From NCBI RefSeq assembly GCF_000772955.1, contig NZ_JPVO01000035.1, positions 1 to 47,452 of the forward strand: a DNA stretch of 47,452 nucleotides, in the 5' to 3' direction. Shown in pieces: positions 18,219 to 27,263 of the stretch. Every line of letters begins with the position of its first letter. Within the stretch, counting starts at the first letter, position 1. The position numbers were made by a program, and so were the translations under genes. Source of the stretch: Ureibacillus sinduriensis BLB-1 = JCM 15800. Lineage in GTDB: Bacteria; Bacillota; Bacilli; Bacillales_A; Planococcaceae. The notes beneath the pieces are model-generated. The model was not told the DNA's origin. It searched no databases and was given only the letters and a program-made list of their open reading frames with translations.

Positions 18219-19598
18219 TTATTTATTTTTCAAAGTTAATTTAGCCACAATTTCAACACGAGCGGTTTGAGGGAACATATCAACAGGTTGGATATAATCC
18301 ACTTTATAAATTTTCGTTAGTTCTTGTAAGTCTTTTGCAAACGTCGATGGGTTGCAAGATGTGTATACAAAACGTTTCGGCTTGATTTGCATCACAGTTT
18401 TGATGAAGCTTGGAGCAAGACCTGTACGTGGCGGATCCACCGTTACGACATCCGGAGTAAATCCTTCCCGTTTCCATTTTGCTAACCATTCTTCTGCTGT
18501 TCCAGTGTAGTAACGTGCATGCTTAAGTCCGTGGTTGCAGGCATTTTTCTTGGCATCGTCAATACTTTCGGGAACGACATCCATCCCGCGTACTTCTTTA
18601 GCTTTCGGTGCTAGCCATAGGCCGATAGTTCCCACACCGCAATAAGCATCCACCACTTTTTCCTTTCCTGTTAACTCGGCAGCTTTTTTAATTTCATTAT
18701 ATAGATGAACTGTCTGTTCCGGGTTTAACTGGAAGAAAGCACGGGTAGATAAATCAAATGCTAGCTCGCCCAATTTTTCATGAATCGTTTCTTTGCCATG
18801 CAAAAGTGTTGTTTCATCGCCAAAAATTAGCGATGTTTTTTCACGGTTGATATTCTGGGTAATCGAGACAATGCTTGGATCGATTTTTAGCATACGTTCA
18901 ATCAATTCAGCTTTGTGGGGTATATCTTTTCTAGTTGTGACCAAGCATACTTGGGTTTCGTTAGTATGGATGGCGGTACGGACAACGATCGTTCTCACTA
19001 ATCCGTCCAAAGTTTTACCATCATAAATGGAAATATTTAACTTTTGTAATATTTTTCGCGTTGCTACAGTTATTTTCGATGTGAGTGGATGTTGAACAGC
19101 ACAGTCATTGATGTTCAACAGTTTATTTGTTCCTTCGGAATAAAGGCCTGCATAAACACGTTTTCCTTCCTTGCGTACCTGGAAAGAGCTTTTGTTACGG
19201 TAATGCCAAGGGTTGTCCATCCCGATTGTAGGACGAATATCGGCTGTGTCCGCCACAGACTTTACATACTTTTCCAGAGATTGTATGACCATATCACGCT
19301 TTTCTTTTAGTTGCCCATCATATGTTAAATGCTGCAGCTGACACCCGCCACACTCGTTATACACAGGGCAGCTTGGTTCTTGACGGTCTTTGGAAGCCTT
19401 GCGTACATTCAATATTTCTGCCTCGGCAAAACTACGTTGCACCTTAGAAACTTTTACCGTTACTTCTTCCCCTGGGAGTGCGCCTTTTACAAACACGACA
19501 TTGCGTTTATAAAAGCCGACCCCTTCACCATTAATACCTAATCTTTTTATAGTTAAAGGGAACTTCTGGCCAAGTTCCATCAATATTTTATCGCTCAA
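18219..19598 (-). CDS. rlmD: 23S rRNA (uracil-C5)-methyltransferase, RlmD/RlmCD type
   Basis: A SAM-dependent enzyme of the TrmA/RumA family that forms 5-methyluridine in RNA, most likely at U1939 (and perhaps U747) of 23S rRNA. The 459 residues comprise an N-terminal TRAM domain (about 12-70), a cysteine cluster [10 protein letters not shown] near residue 77 for the [4Fe-4S] centre, and a C-terminal methyltransferase domain with [13 protein letters not shown]. The catalytic cysteine is in [13 protein letters not shown]. The start is TTG 19598, with AAAGGA about 11 bases upstream. B. subtilis RlmCD does both sites; I cannot tell target specificity here. Confidence 0.88.
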   Translation of the reverse strand: MSDKILMELGQKFPLTIKRLGINGEGVGFYKRNVVFVKGALPGEEVTVKVSKVQRSFAEAEILNVRKASKDRQEPSCPVYNECGGCQLQHLTYDGQLKEKRDMVIQSLEKYVKSVADTADIRPTIGMDNPWHYRNKSSFQVRKEGKRVYAGLYSEGTNKLLNINDCAVQHPLTSKITVATRKILQKLNISIYDGKTLDGLVRTIVVRTAIHTNETQVCLVTTRKDIPHKAELIERMLKIDPSIVSITQNINREKTSLIFGDETTLLHGKETIHEKLGELAFDLSTRAFFQLNPEQTVHLYNEIKKAAELTGKEKVVDAYCGVGTIGLWLAPKAKEVRGMDVVPESIDDAKKNACNHGLKHARYYTGTAEEWLAKWKREGFTPDVVTVDPPRTGLAPSFIKTVMQIKPKRFVYTSCNPSTFAKDLQELTKIYKVDYIQPVDMFPQTARVEIVAKLTLKNK

Positions 19599-19778
19599 AA
19601 GCGTTCACGTCCTTTAATAAGTTCATCTAATCATTATAACGAAGGAGGCACTTAAAGCAAATGAATAAATATTTCCTGTAACTCACGTATTTAGTTTGAA
19701 GGGGAAATGTTGATAATATAACAAAGTGGATAACCTTTTGGATTCATGGTATCCTTATAACCAATTAAATAAAATAAT
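19599..19778. other. Divergent promoter region between rlmD and the rib leader
   Basis: AT-rich sequence of 180 bases with no reading frame. Promoters for both directions must lie here. I could not settle on a clear -35/-10 pair for the rib transcript; GGATAACC and GGTATCC near 19728-19753 form a weak dyad. Confidence 0.35.
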
Positions 19779-19904
19779 TCCTTCGGGGTCGGGTGAAATT
19801 CCCAATCGACGGTGATGAAGTCAAACTTCTAAGCCCGTGAGCTCTTTTTGAGCAGGATTTGGTGTGAGTCCAAAGCCGACAGTATAGTCTGGATGGGAGA
19901 AGGA
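19779..19904 (+). promoter_or_regulatory. FMN riboswitch (RFN element), first copy
   Basis: Contains the conserved RFN segments in order: CTTCGGGGTCGGGTGAAATT, CCCAATCGACGGTGATGAAG, AGCCCGTGAGC, GATTTGGTGTGAGTCCAAAG and CCGACAGTATAGTCTGGATG, closing with GGGAGAAGGA. The aptamer binds FMN and acts by transcription termination in Bacillales. It is followed 155 bases later by its own terminator (20059-20088). Only three substitutions separate it from the second copy. Confidence 0.97.
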
Positions 19905-20058
19905 GCACTTTTTATAGAAAGCCATTAAACCTATTGTTAATGGTCTTATGTGGCAGACTTAAAAACTAGGATTTTTATGTCCGCATTAGAAAACGGCAAT
20001 TCGATTTACTGATTCGAATTGTGTTTCTTTGCTATAGAAATTTTTTGAATGCTTTTTT

Positions 20059-20088
20059 ATCCCGATCATCTAATGACGGGATTTTTTT
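20059..20088 (+). terminator. Terminator after the first FMN riboswitch
   Basis: ATCCCG/CGGGAT arms continue inward as TCAT/ATGA around a 3-base loop, followed by seven T. It is the likely off-state terminator of the first riboswitch. The segment from 19905 to 20058 also has CCATTAA/TTAATGG and AATTCGA/TCGAATT stems that could belong to the expression platform. Confidence 0.85.
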
Positions 20089-20118
20089 ATTTAATTTAAA
20101 TGCTAGAAGTAAATATAG

Positions 20119-20244
20119 TCCTTCGGGGTCGGGTGAAATTCCCAATCGACGGTGATGAAGTCAAGCTTCTAAGCCCGTGAGCTCTTTTCGAGCAGGATTT
20201 GGTGTGAATCCAAAGCCGACAGTATAGTCTGGATGGGAGAAGGA
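20119..20244 (+). promoter_or_regulatory. FMN riboswitch (RFN element), second copy
   Basis: Another complete 126-base RFN element, the same length as the first and differing at three positions by my count. The flanking sequences are unrelated. It lies 340 bases downstream of the first, with a separate terminator at 20312-20340, so the two act in series on one transcript. Confidence 0.97.
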
Positions 20245-20311
20245 TGAGGAATGGTGCTTTTTGACAAATTGACTTTCAAAAGGTTTATTTAGCTATGCCA
20301 TTGATACTCCC

Positions 20312-20340
20312 AAACTCCTTAGGATACTGAGGAGTTTTTA
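20312..20340 (+). terminator. Terminator after the second FMN riboswitch
   Basis: AAACTCCT (20312-20319) pairs with AGGAGTTT (20330-20337), followed by T-rich sequence. It lies 25 bases before ribE and is the likely off-state of the second riboswitch. Confidence 0.8.
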
Positions 20341-20365
20341 TTTTTCATATGAAAGAGGTGAGTAG

Positions 20366-21004
20366 ATGTTTACAGGCATTATTGAAGATCAAGGGAAAGT
20401 AACAGCTATAAAAAAAGATCCAAGCAGCATGGAAATAACGATTGCGACACCAAAAATTGTGTCGGATGCACAATTGGGAGACAGTATTGCGGTAAATGGT
20501 GTTTGTTTAACAATTACCCATTTTAACAAAGATGAAATGACTGTGGATGTCATGCCTGAAACCGTTAAGGCCACAACGATTCATGAGCTGAAATTGGGCG
20601 ACTTTGTCAATTTGGAACGGGCAATGAGCGCAAATGGCAGATTTGGAGGACATTTTGTTTCGGGACATGTGGATGGGGTTGGCACGATCAAAAGTAAAAA
20701 ACCTGTTTCCAATGCTGTATATATCGAAATCGAAATTGCAAAAGAGCTAATAGCGAATTGTATTCCAAAAGGCTCAATTACAATTGATGGAACTAGTCTT
20801 ACGCTTTTTCATGTGACAGATAGCAGCATCACGGTTTCCCTCATTCCCCATACTAACGCAGAGACGATTTTAGGGAGAAAAGGTGTAGGGGAGAAGGTCA
20901 ATGTCGAAACCGATATGCTCGGAAAGTATGTTTCGCATCATTTAAAGAAGACTGATCAAGATTCAAACATAACTTTGGATTTTCTAAGACAGAATGGATT
21001 CTAA
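20366..21004 (+). CDS. ribE: Riboflavin synthase
   Basis: Dismutates two molecules of 6,7-dimethyl-8-ribityllumazine into riboflavin and the pyrimidine precursor, the last step of the pathway. The 212 residues contain two lumazine-binding repeats of about 97 residues each. The N-terminus [10 protein letters not shown] is the universal start of the family. VNGVCLTI in the first repeat and IDGTSLTL in the second are the paired active-site segments. ATG 20366 has AAAGAGGTG upstream. It is the first gene after the tandem FMN riboswitches; in B. subtilis ribD would normally precede it. Confidence 0.96.
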   Translation: MFTGIIEDQGKVTAIKKDPSSMEITIATPKIVSDAQLGDSIAVNGVCLTITHFNKDEMTVDVMPETVKATTIHELKLGDFVNLERAMSANGRFGGHFVSGHVDGVGTIKSKKPVSNAVYIEIEIAKELIANCIPKGSITIDGTSLTLFHVTDSSITVSLIPHTNAETILGRKGVGEKVNVETDMLGKYVSHHLKKTDQDSNITLDFLRQNGF

Positions 21005-21021
21005 ATAGGAGGTGGTTCAAC

Positions 21022-21648
21022 ATGTTGAATACAGTGGAAGAAGCAGTGAATGATTTAAAGTCAGGAAAAATCGTGATTGTTGTAGATGATGAAAATCGCG
21101 AAAACGAAGGTGATTTGGTTGTACTTGCAGAGTTTGCAACCCCCGAAAATATTAACTTCATGGCTACATTTGGGCGTGGGCTAATTTGTACACCAATTGA
21201 AGAGCAACTTGCAAAAAAATTGAAATTGCCTTCTATGGTTCAAAACAATACGGATAATCATCAAACTGCATTTACAGTAAGCATTGACCATATTGACACA
21301 ACAACGGGAATCAGTGCACATGAACGTTCTCTTACCATTCTTCAAATGATTAATGAAAATGCAAAAGCAAATCATTTTAGAAGACCAGGCCATGTATTCC
21401 CATTAGTAGCAAAAAAGAATGGAGTACTTGAGAGAAGGGGCCATACCGAGGCAGCAATCGATTTAGCGAAAGCCTGTGGAAGCTTCCCGGCAGGAGTCAT
21501 TTGTGAAATTATGGGGGACGATGGGAACATGCTGCGGCTGGATGGATTAAAAGCTTTTGCCGCCCAACACGCATTAAAAATTATTTCCATAGAAGATTTA
21601 GTCAGCCATCGTGAAAACCGTGGCCATAGCATACTAATTGGAGAATAA
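21022..21648 (+). CDS. ribB: 3,4-dihydroxy-2-butanone-4-phosphate synthase (single domain)
   Basis: Converts ribulose 5-phosphate to 3,4-dihydroxy-2-butanone 4-phosphate and formate, supplying four carbons of lumazine. The acidic motif [12 protein letters not shown] near residue 25 and RRPGHVFPL near residue 118 are intact. [11 protein letters not shown] follows near residue 137. The protein has only 208 residues and lacks the GTP cyclohydrolase II half that makes the B. subtilis homologue RibBA about twice as long. No GTP cyclohydrolase II frame follows; ribH comes 33 bases later. GGAGGTGG precedes ATG 21022. Confidence 0.95.
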   Translation: MLNTVEEAVNDLKSGKIVIVVDDENRENEGDLVVLAEFATPENINFMATFGRGLICTPIEEQLAKKLKLPSMVQNNTDNHQTAFTVSIDHIDTTTGISAHERSLTILQMINENAKANHFRRPGHVFPLVAKKNGVLERRGHTEAAIDLAKACGSFPAGVICEIMGDDGNMLRLDGLKAFAAQHALKIISIEDLVSHRENRGHSILIGE

Positions 21649-21681
21649 AATTGAAGGCATCATCAAGGAGGAGTTTGTGAA

Positions 21682-22149
21682 ATGGGAAAATTATTCGAAG
21701 CGAATTTAATAGGAACAGATTTAAAAATAGGGGTTGTTGTAGGAAGATTTAATGAGTTTATTACTTCAAAATTAGTGGATGGAGCGCTGGATGGTCTAAA
21801 AAGACATGGGGTTGATGATGAAAACATCGACATCGCTTGGGTGCCGGGTGCTTTTGAAGTACCTTTCATCGCCAAACAAATGGTGGAAACTGGAGAATAC
21901 GATGCCGTAATAGGATTGGGTACTGTCATCCGCGGTTCAACAACCCATTATGATTATGTAAATAATGAAGCGGCAAAAGGAATTGCAAGCGTGGCATTGA
22001 ACTCAAATGTACCAGTGATTTTCGGAATCGTAACAACGGAAAACATAGAACAGGCGATTGAAAGAGCTGGAACGAAAGCGGGTAACAAAGGTTATGATTC
22101 AGCAATATCTGCAATCGAGATGGCTAATTTAAAAAAAATGTTCAAATAA
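21682..22149 (+). CDS. ribH: 6,7-dimethyl-8-ribityllumazine synthase
   Basis: Condenses the butanone phosphate from RibB with 5-amino-6-ribitylaminouracil to form lumazine, the substrate of RibE. In Bacillus the enzyme forms a 60-subunit shell around riboflavin synthase. The 155 residues are typical. The early [11 protein letters not shown] stretch, the [10 protein letters not shown] segment and [12 protein letters not shown] with the catalytic histidine are all present. GGAGG precedes ATG 21682. It is the last gene of the operon and is followed by a strong terminator. Confidence 0.97.
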   Translation: MGKLFEANLIGTDLKIGVVVGRFNEFITSKLVDGALDGLKRHGVDDENIDIAWVPGAFEVPFIAKQMVETGEYDAVIGLGTVIRGSTTHYDYVNNEAAKGIASVALNSNVPVIFGIVTTENIEQAIERAGTKAGNKGYDSAISAIEMANLKKMFK

Positions 22150-22154
22150 TCAGT

Positions 22155-22184
22155 AAAAGGATTCCCTATTTCGGGAATCCTTTT
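22155..22184. terminator. Bidirectional terminator between ribH and pdaA
   Basis: AAAAGGATTCCC and GGGAATCCTTTT form perfect 12-bp arms. Confidence 0.92.
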
Positions 22185-22186
22185 AC

Positions 22187-22978
22187 TTATTCAAGCAGTT
22201 GTTCCATTACCAAATCATCCAGTGAACCGAATGTATAGCCTTCTTTTTTAGCATCTTCTATAAACCTAGGGAGAGCGTCTGCATTATGTTTGGCTACAGT
22301 ATGCATGAGAATGAGGGCACCTGGGTGCAATTGGTTCATTAGTTCATCGTATGCATATTGCCACCCGACGGATGCATCCTCATGCCAATCGACGAAAGCG
22401 GTATCCCAGAACATATGGGTATAGCCATATTCATTACCGAGTTGCAACATTTTTTCATTAAAGATTCCTTTTGGAGGACGAACGTAGTATGTACGCTTAA
22501 GTCCGGTTTTTTCTTCCAAAATTTTATCGAATTTATGCCATTCTTTCAACATACCTTCTTCTGACAATTTTGACATATCAGGGTGTCCATAAGAATGGTT
22601 GCCGATAATATGGCCATCTTCGATCATTCTTTTTACTAAATCATCTGCACTTTCTACATAATGTCCGGCCAAGAAAAATGCTGCTGGAACGTTCTCTTCC
22701 TTTAAAGTGTCCAATATAGATTCTGTGTACCCATTTTCAAAACCGCTATCAAATGTTAAATAGATTGTTTTCTTTTCTGGATTTCCTCTATAAAATGCAC
22801 CGTGTTCTTTTAGTATTGTTTCAAACTGGGCTCCAGCATCCGCAGGCTTACCATCTGAAGATTTAGTGAAGCCCCAATGGTATGCATTCGCATTAGCAAC
22901 ATCCGGTTTAACCAAACTAAAGACAATAACAAATATAATTGAGCAAAAAGTTAAACCCAAAATGTGTTGTTTCCACAT
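22187..22978 (-). CDS. pdaA: Peptidoglycan N-acetylmuramic acid deacetylase PdaA
   Basis: Removes the acetyl group from muramic acid during spore cortex synthesis so that muramic delta-lactam can form, which is needed for germination. The 263 residues begin with a signal peptide ending near ANA at residue 30. The NodB polysaccharide deacetylase fold follows, with TFDSGFENG (D77), the metal-binding HIIGNHSYGHPD, and RPPKG. The catalytic loop has serine after aspartate, where the common NodB motif is TFDDG; B. subtilis PdaA has asparagine there, so variation is usual in this group. A sigma-G-like promoter lies upstream (23004-23032), which fits forespore expression. Confidence 0.92.
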   Translation of the reverse strand: MWKQHILGLTFCSIIFVIVFSLVKPDVANANAYHWGFTKSSDGKPADAGAQFETILKEHGAFYRGNPEKKTIYLTFDSGFENGYTESILDTLKEENVPAAFFLAGHYVESADDLVKRMIEDGHIIGNHSYGHPDMSKLSEEGMLKEWHKFDKILEEKTGLKRTYYVRPPKGIFNEKMLQLGNEYGYTHMFWDTAFVDWHEDASVGWQYAYDELMNQLHPGALILMHTVAKHNADALPRFIEDAKKEGYTFGSLDDLVMEQLLE

Positions 22979-23003
22979 AAAGAACTTTAGCCTCCTTTTT
23001 GCT

Positions 23004-23032
23004 TATATTGTGCGAAAACATTTTCTTTATGC
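23004..23032 (-). promoter_or_regulatory. Sigma-G-like promoter of pdaA
   Basis: Read on the minus strand, GCATA (23028-23032), a 17-bp spacer and CAATATA (23004-23010) match the sigma-G consensus (GHATR, CATNHTA) except at one position. pdaA is sigma-G dependent in B. subtilis. Confidence 0.6.
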
Positions 23033-23138
23033 TAAAAAAATGTTTCCGTCCATCAAATTTCAAAGATTAATATCTAAAATTTTCTAAAATGAAACAAATT
23101 AAAAAAACATGTATACTAGCATTAGAAGGAGTGTTTGT

Positions 23139-23930
23139 ATGCAAGTCATATCAAAAATAGGACGACAAAAAAACAATCCAGAACGATATAATATTTATCT
23201 AGATGATACATATGCTTTTGCAGTGGATGAATCAACATTGATTAGGTTTGGCTTAACTAAAGGAAAAGTACTCGAACAATTTGATATAGATGAAATTACC
23301 TATGAAGACGAAATTTCAAAAGCTTTTAACCGGGCATTGAATTTTTTAAGTTATCAAATGCGCAGCGAATTCGAAGTGAAAAAGAAGTTGCTTGATGCAG
23401 GTTTCGGGGAATCTGTCGTTTTGGAGGCCATCAGAAAACTTGAAAAGCTTGGCTTTCTAAATGATGAAACTTATTCAAAGGCTCTCTTGGAAACAAAGAA
23501 AAAGACCGCCAAAAAAGGCCCAAGAGCCATCAAGCAAGACTTGATTAAAAAAGGGATCAATAAAGAAACACAAAATAAAGTGCTCGATTCCTTTACACAT
23601 AAAGAGCAACTAGCGTTAGCAATGGAACTTGCCCAAAAGGCGATACGGGCAAACCAGAACAAAACTCCGGTCCAAATCAAGCAAAAAGTTCAGGATGTCT
23701 TGCTTAGAAAAGGCTATTCTTTTTCCATTGCAAACGAAATACTTGACCAAATCAACTTAGAACGCGAAGATGATGATTGGAATGAAATGATTGAAGTGCA
23801 AGGTGGAAAAATATGGAATAAGTATGCTTCGAAGCTTACTGGAAACGACCTTCGAATGAAAACAAAACAAGCCTTATACCAAAAAGGTTTTCCAATAGAA
23901 ATAATTGACCGATTTTTGGCAGATAAGTAA
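23139..23930 (+). CDS. recX: Recombination regulator RecX
   Basis: Binds RecA and modulates its filament and ATPase activity. The 264 residues are helix-rich, with repeated RecX three-helix units: DEISKAFNRALNFLSYQMRS, then KKLLDAGFGESVVLEAIRKL and similar repeats to the C-terminus. The N-terminal VISKIGRQKNNPERYNIYLD segment is typical of the long Bacillales form (YfhG). ATG 23139 has AGAAGGAG about 6 bases upstream, so the ten codons before it are not used. It is followed by yfhH as in B. subtilis. Confidence 0.92.
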   Translation: MQVISKIGRQKNNPERYNIYLDDTYAFAVDESTLIRFGLTKGKVLEQFDIDEITYEDEISKAFNRALNFLSYQMRSEFEVKKKLLDAGFGESVVLEAIRKLEKLGFLNDETYSKALLETKKKTAKKGPRAIKQDLIKKGINKETQNKVLDSFTHKEQLALAMELAQKAIRANQNKTPVQIKQKVQDVLLRKGYSFSIANEILDQINLEREDDDWNEMIEVQGGKIWNKYASKLTGNDLRMKTKQALYQKGFPIEIIDRFLADK

Positions 23931-24018
23931 GTTTTCTTGCTTGCCTGCATGATGCAAGAAGGTCATCGCAAAATACGGCGTTTGGTCAAGTTTACCAGAA
24001 TGAAAAGGAGACGGGTGT

Positions 24019-24348
24019 ATGACTGAAAAAAGCTACGCAGAAATGACAGAACAAGAGTTAAGGGAAGAAATAGCGAGGCTTAAAGAAAAGGCGAGAAAGG
24101 CCGAACAACTCGGCATCGTAAATGAGTATGCAGTATATGAAAGAAAAGCAACAATGGCAGCAGCATATTTAATTGATCCTGGCACGATTGTTAAAGGTGA
24201 ATTGTATCGTATTGATGGAGCACCGGGGGAATTTTTTAAGGTTGAATATTTGAAAGGCCGCTTTGCTTGGGGCTACCGTCTAGGTGGCGAACGTTTTGAA
24301 GAAGCATTGCCCATTTCAATACTTTTACCAATGAAAGCAGGGAAATAA
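24019..24348 (+). CDS. yfhH: YfhH family protein (DUF1811)
   Basis: A 109-residue cytosolic protein with a helical N-terminus (MTEQELREEIARLKEKARKA) and a small beta-rich C-terminal part, including IDPGTIVKGELYRIDG and GRFAWGYRLGGERFEEALP. The function is unknown. The match to B. subtilis YfhH rests on the sequence pattern plus the recX-yfhH-yfhJ order. Its stop codon directly abuts the yfhJ start, so the two are cotranslated. Confidence 0.87.
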   Translation: MTEKSYAEMTEQELREEIARLKEKARKAEQLGIVNEYAVYERKATMAAAYLIDPGTIVKGELYRIDGAPGEFFKVEYLKGRFAWGYRLGGERFEEALPISILLPMKAGK

Positions 24349-24627
24349 ATGAACGCGAATCATTCAATAGAACAACTGACTCAGATTCTGGCTGAGAAAA
24401 ATCCCAATATTTCTGTTAATAAGGCACGTACTTGGATTGAGTTGTTATGGTCGGATTTTGAATCTACATATGCAAAGGCCGGGTATGACTATCGCGGAGC
24501 GGAGTATACGGAAAAAATTATTCAGCAATGGATTGCAAGCTATGGTGATAAAATACATGAGTTTGCGGGGAGAAACCCGAAGTATGCGCATCTGTTGGAT
24601 GAAAGTGATGAAGAGAAGCTTCAATAG
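24349..24627 (+). CDS. yfhJ: YfhJ family protein (WVELL domain)
   Basis: A 92-residue protein of unknown function. The hallmark segment reads ARTWIELLWSDFESTYAKAG near residue 26, followed by YTEKIIQQWIASYGDKIHEF. The start ATG 24349 is the base after the yfhH stop, and the GCAGGGAAA just before it serves as ribosome binding site. A strong terminator follows, ending the recX-yfhH-yfhJ group. Confidence 0.87.
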   Translation: MNANHSIEQLTQILAEKNPNISVNKARTWIELLWSDFESTYAKAGYDYRGAEYTEKIIQQWIASYGDKIHEFAGRNPKYAHLLDESDEEKLQ

Positions 24628-24638
24628 ATTAAAATTGT

Positions 24639-24671
24639 AAGGAGTTGTCCTAGCCGGTAGGACAACTCCTT
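24639..24671 (+). terminator. Terminator after yfhJ
   Basis: AAGGAGTTGTCCTA (24639-24652) pairs perfectly with TAGGACAACTCCTT (24658-24671). Confidence 0.88.
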
Positions 24672-24732
24672 ATGAATTTTAGAACAATCTCAATTTGTTG
24701 GTGCTTTTGCAATTTGTACCATACTATTTGTC

Positions 24733-25013
24733 AGCTCCTCTGCGCAACTTCGAAATCGCCTGCAAGGACAAAAAGCGTCCTTTTGTCGATTCCTCCAGTT
24801 GCTGGGGCTCACACGATGTGAGTCATGTCGACGATGCAACAGGACGTTGCGTTTTCGTCGACGCGGAGCTGAACGAGCACTTTCCGCATTTCTATGTCCA
24901 GCTACAGGTGCTAGCTCCTCGCGCAACTTCAGAATCGCCTGCAAGGACAAAAAGCGTCCTTTTGTCGATTCCTCCAGTTGCACGCGGAGCTGAACGAGCA
25001 CCTTCCGCTTTTC
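24733..25013. repeat. Duplicated intergenic repeat with internal dyads
   Basis: A 60-bp block at 24743-24802 recurs almost exactly at 24922-24981, differing at two adjacent bases. Both start CGCAACTTC and end CTCCAGTTGC, and both contain AAGGACAAAAAGCGTCCTT. A second block, CGCGGAGCTGAACGAGCAC, occurs at about 24862 and 24983. Copy 1 has an extra 57 bases between the two blocks that hold GTCGACGA/TCGTCGAC and GCAAC/GTTGC dyads. The element ends exactly at the yfhP stop codon. It is richer in G and C than its surroundings by eye. Frames through it are not convincing genes. Confidence 0.75.
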
Positions 25014-26000
25014 TTAGTCGCTTGCGCCGATTTGAAGTTTTTGCTGCAGTTTGTCTTCACTGAAGATCCATCCGGTGTATGAATTGACAATGTTCAGTTC
25101 TTCATCGAGATGTGCCACCGCCACAAATGGATAATGATCATTACTTCGGTACCGTAAGTCTATTAACCGAACTTCTGTAATAGCGTTTTCTAGCTCCGAA
25201 ATTTCCCATCGGTATAACGGTGAGAACGATAGGAATGCACTTAAATTCGAATCTTGGAGCGCTTTTTCCACTAGGGGTGTGCTCGGAAGCGGGTGAATCT
25301 CAAACTTGTCATAGATGTTAATGGTCCTCCCGTATGCGCGGCCGACGTAATAATGGGACTTTGATTTTGCTGCTACACGCCAATTGAAAAAACGCATCGT
25401 TGGTGCAACAATAACATAATCTTCATCCTGGATGGCATGATGTACAGCCCTTTTCACTGCGCCTTGCAACAAAAAGCGAGTAATGTAATAGCAGATAATA
25501 ATTAAATACATGTATGAGAATGTTGTTACCGGATTGAATCCGAATACCCAGAACAGTATCCCGATACAATGAATTCCAAAAATGATGGGATCAAATGTAT
25601 TTATTACCCCCAATGCCACCCATTTCTTTGAAAATGGTCTGAGGGCTTGGGTACCATAGGCATTGAAAATATCCACAAATACATGTAGAAAGACGGCAAG
25701 GAAAGTCCAAAGCCATAAGTGCAAGATATTCACATCTTGAAATATTAAGCTTAAAATGGCAGTAATCGCTATGGGCCATAAAAGAACTGCTGGTATGGAA
25801 TGTGTAATTCCGCGATGATGGCGGATATAAACAGCGTTATTCCGTAATTTTAATACGGTATCGACATCAGGTGCTTGAGAACCGATTATCGTCCCTGCCA
25901 TGACAGCAGCGAACCCCATAGTATCATTCGCCACAACTGGGTCTGCTAGGGCCAATCCTCCTAAAGCGATGCCCATTACTAGATGTGTGCCCGAATCCAA
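25014..26000 (-). CDS. yfhP: YfhP/YdjM family membrane protein (predicted metal-dependent hydrolase)
   Basis: A membrane protein of about 328 residues. The N-terminal half has several hydrophobic helices and conserved polar residues within GSQAPDVDTVLKL and HHRGITHSIPAVLLW, the LexA-binding/YdjM-family pattern often described as a membrane-bound metal-dependent hydrolase. The C-terminal 130 residues are soluble. I start it at TTG 26000, which gives MDSGTHLVMG, close to what I recall of B. subtilis YfhP; AGAGGAG lies 9 bases upstream, and TTG 26009 is too near it. Divergent from mutY as in B. subtilis. Function not established. Confidence 0.82.
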   Translation of the reverse strand: MDSGTHLVMGIALGGLALADPVVANDTMGFAAVMAGTIIGSQAPDVDTVLKLRNNAVYIRHHRGITHSIPAVLLWPIAITAILSLIFQDVNILHLWLWTFLAVFLHVFVDIFNAYGTQALRPFSKKWVALGVINTFDPIIFGIHCIGILFWVFGFNPVTTFSYMYLIIICYYITRFLLQGAVKRAVHHAIQDEDYVIVAPTMRFFNWRVAAKSKSHYYVGRAYGRTINIYDKFEIHPLPSTPLVEKALQDSNLSAFLSFSPLYRWEISELENAITEVRLIDLRYRSNDHYPFVAVAHLDEELNIVNSYTGWIFSEDKLQQKLQIGASD

Positions 26001-26139
26001 AAATATCAACTCCTCTTAATTGGAGTGTTATGGCTAACTACTTGCCAGTTTCTTAATAGAATATTTAAAATAAGTTAATTTAATAATTATAATATACCCG
26101 ATTTTTTAAATTTAAAATCGGTTTTTGACGGAGGAAAGA

Positions 26140-27195
26140 ATGAAATATCAGTATAAAAATGAATTTCGACACAATTTAGTGGAATGGTTCAACAATGAGA
26201 AACGCGATTTGCCGTGGAGGCACACTTCCGATCCATATAAAATATGGGTTTCTGAAGTGATGTTACAACAAACAAGAGTCGATACAGTCATTCCGTATTA
26301 CAATCGTTTTCTGGACAAGTATCCAACTATCCAGGATCTTGCCTATGCACCTGAAGAGGAATTATTAAAAATGTGGGAAGGTCTCGGCTATTATTCGCGT
26401 GCTAGAAACTTGCAAGCGGGTGTAAAAGAAGTGGTGGAAAAATATAATTCTGTTGTTCCTGATAATCGCCATGATATATCAAGCCTAAAAGGTGTCGGAC
26501 CTTATACAGCCGGAGCCATTTTAAGCATCGCCTATCAAAAAGCGGAGCATGCTGTAGACGGGAATGTTATGCGGGTGTTAAGTCGTGTTTTGCTTATCGA
26601 GGAAGATATTGCCCTCCCGAAGACGAGGAAAGTCTTTGAAGAGGCGGTAGAAATGTTGATCGATGAAAAACACCCAGGTGACTTCAATCAAGCATTAATG
26701 GATCTGGGTGCAATGATTTGCACACCAACGTCCCCCAAGTGTTTACTGTGCCCGGTTCGGGATTACTGCATCGCCTTCAATGAAGGAATTGCAGATCAAC
26801 TACCAATTAAATCGAAGAAAACTAAAACAAAAAAAGTGCAATTTAAAGTCTACTTGGCAGCCGATCAGAAGGGCCGGTACCTGTTGGAAAAGCGCCCGAG
26901 TGAAGGATTATTGGCCAACATGTGGCAATTCCCCATGATTGAAATAAATGAGAATTCCATGAGTGACGAGACATTTAAGCATAATTATAATGTGGAAATC
27001 AAGGAGTATATAGAGGAACAATTATTGAAATTCAAACATGTGTTCTCGCATCTCACTTGGGAAATGGATTGTGTGTATGTGCTAGTTGAACCGAAAAATG
27101 ATTTACCGGGTGATGCACTCTTCCTTACAATTGAAGAAATAAAAACATTACCTATGCCGGTATCAATGTTGAAGATTTTGAATGTTCTGAATTAA
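26140..27195 (+). CDS. mutY: Adenine DNA glycosylase MutY
   Basis: Removes adenine paired with 8-oxoguanine in DNA, protecting against oxidative mutations. The 351 residues show the helix-hairpin-helix GPD domain with the catalytic glutamate E39 in SEVMLQQTRV and aspartate D140 in AVDGNVMRVLSR. LKGVGPYTAGAI forms the hairpin. The [4Fe-4S] ligands are C194, C201, C204 and C210 in the CX6CX2CX5C pattern. A C-terminal NUDIX-like domain for 8-oxoguanine recognition begins near residue 230. ATG 26140 has GGAGGAAAG upstream, so the five preceding codons are excluded. Confidence 0.96.
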   Translation: MKYQYKNEFRHNLVEWFNNEKRDLPWRHTSDPYKIWVSEVMLQQTRVDTVIPYYNRFLDKYPTIQDLAYAPEEELLKMWEGLGYYSRARNLQAGVKEVVEKYNSVVPDNRHDISSLKGVGPYTAGAILSIAYQKAEHAVDGNVMRVLSRVLLIEEDIALPKTRKVFEEAVEMLIDEKHPGDFNQALMDLGAMICTPTSPKCLLCPVRDYCIAFNEGIADQLPIKSKKTKTKKVQFKVYLAADQKGRYLLEKRPSEGLLANMWQFPMIEINENSMSDETFKHNYNVEIKEYIEEQLLKFKHVFSHLTWEMDCVYVLVEPKNDLPGDALFLTIEEIKTLPMPVSMLKILNVLN

Positions 27196-27212
27196 CTTAT
27201 TTTAAATTTGTC

Positions 27213-27242
27213 GAATAAAGTCGTATCCTTCCGTCCACAATA
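27213..27242 (+). promoter_or_regulatory. Sigma-G-like promoter of the SASP gene
   Basis: GAATA (27213-27217), an 18-bp spacer and CACAATA (27236-27242) fit the sigma-G consensus except at one position. The leader would be very short, with the ribosome binding site starting near 27250. Confidence 0.55.
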
Positions 27243-27263
27243 ATTTCACGGAGGTGATAACAA

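Noticed and set aside
24690..25063. Frames on both strands in the yfhJ-yfhP gap
   Set aside because: They follow the repeated DNA, contain the same block twice and have no start signals.
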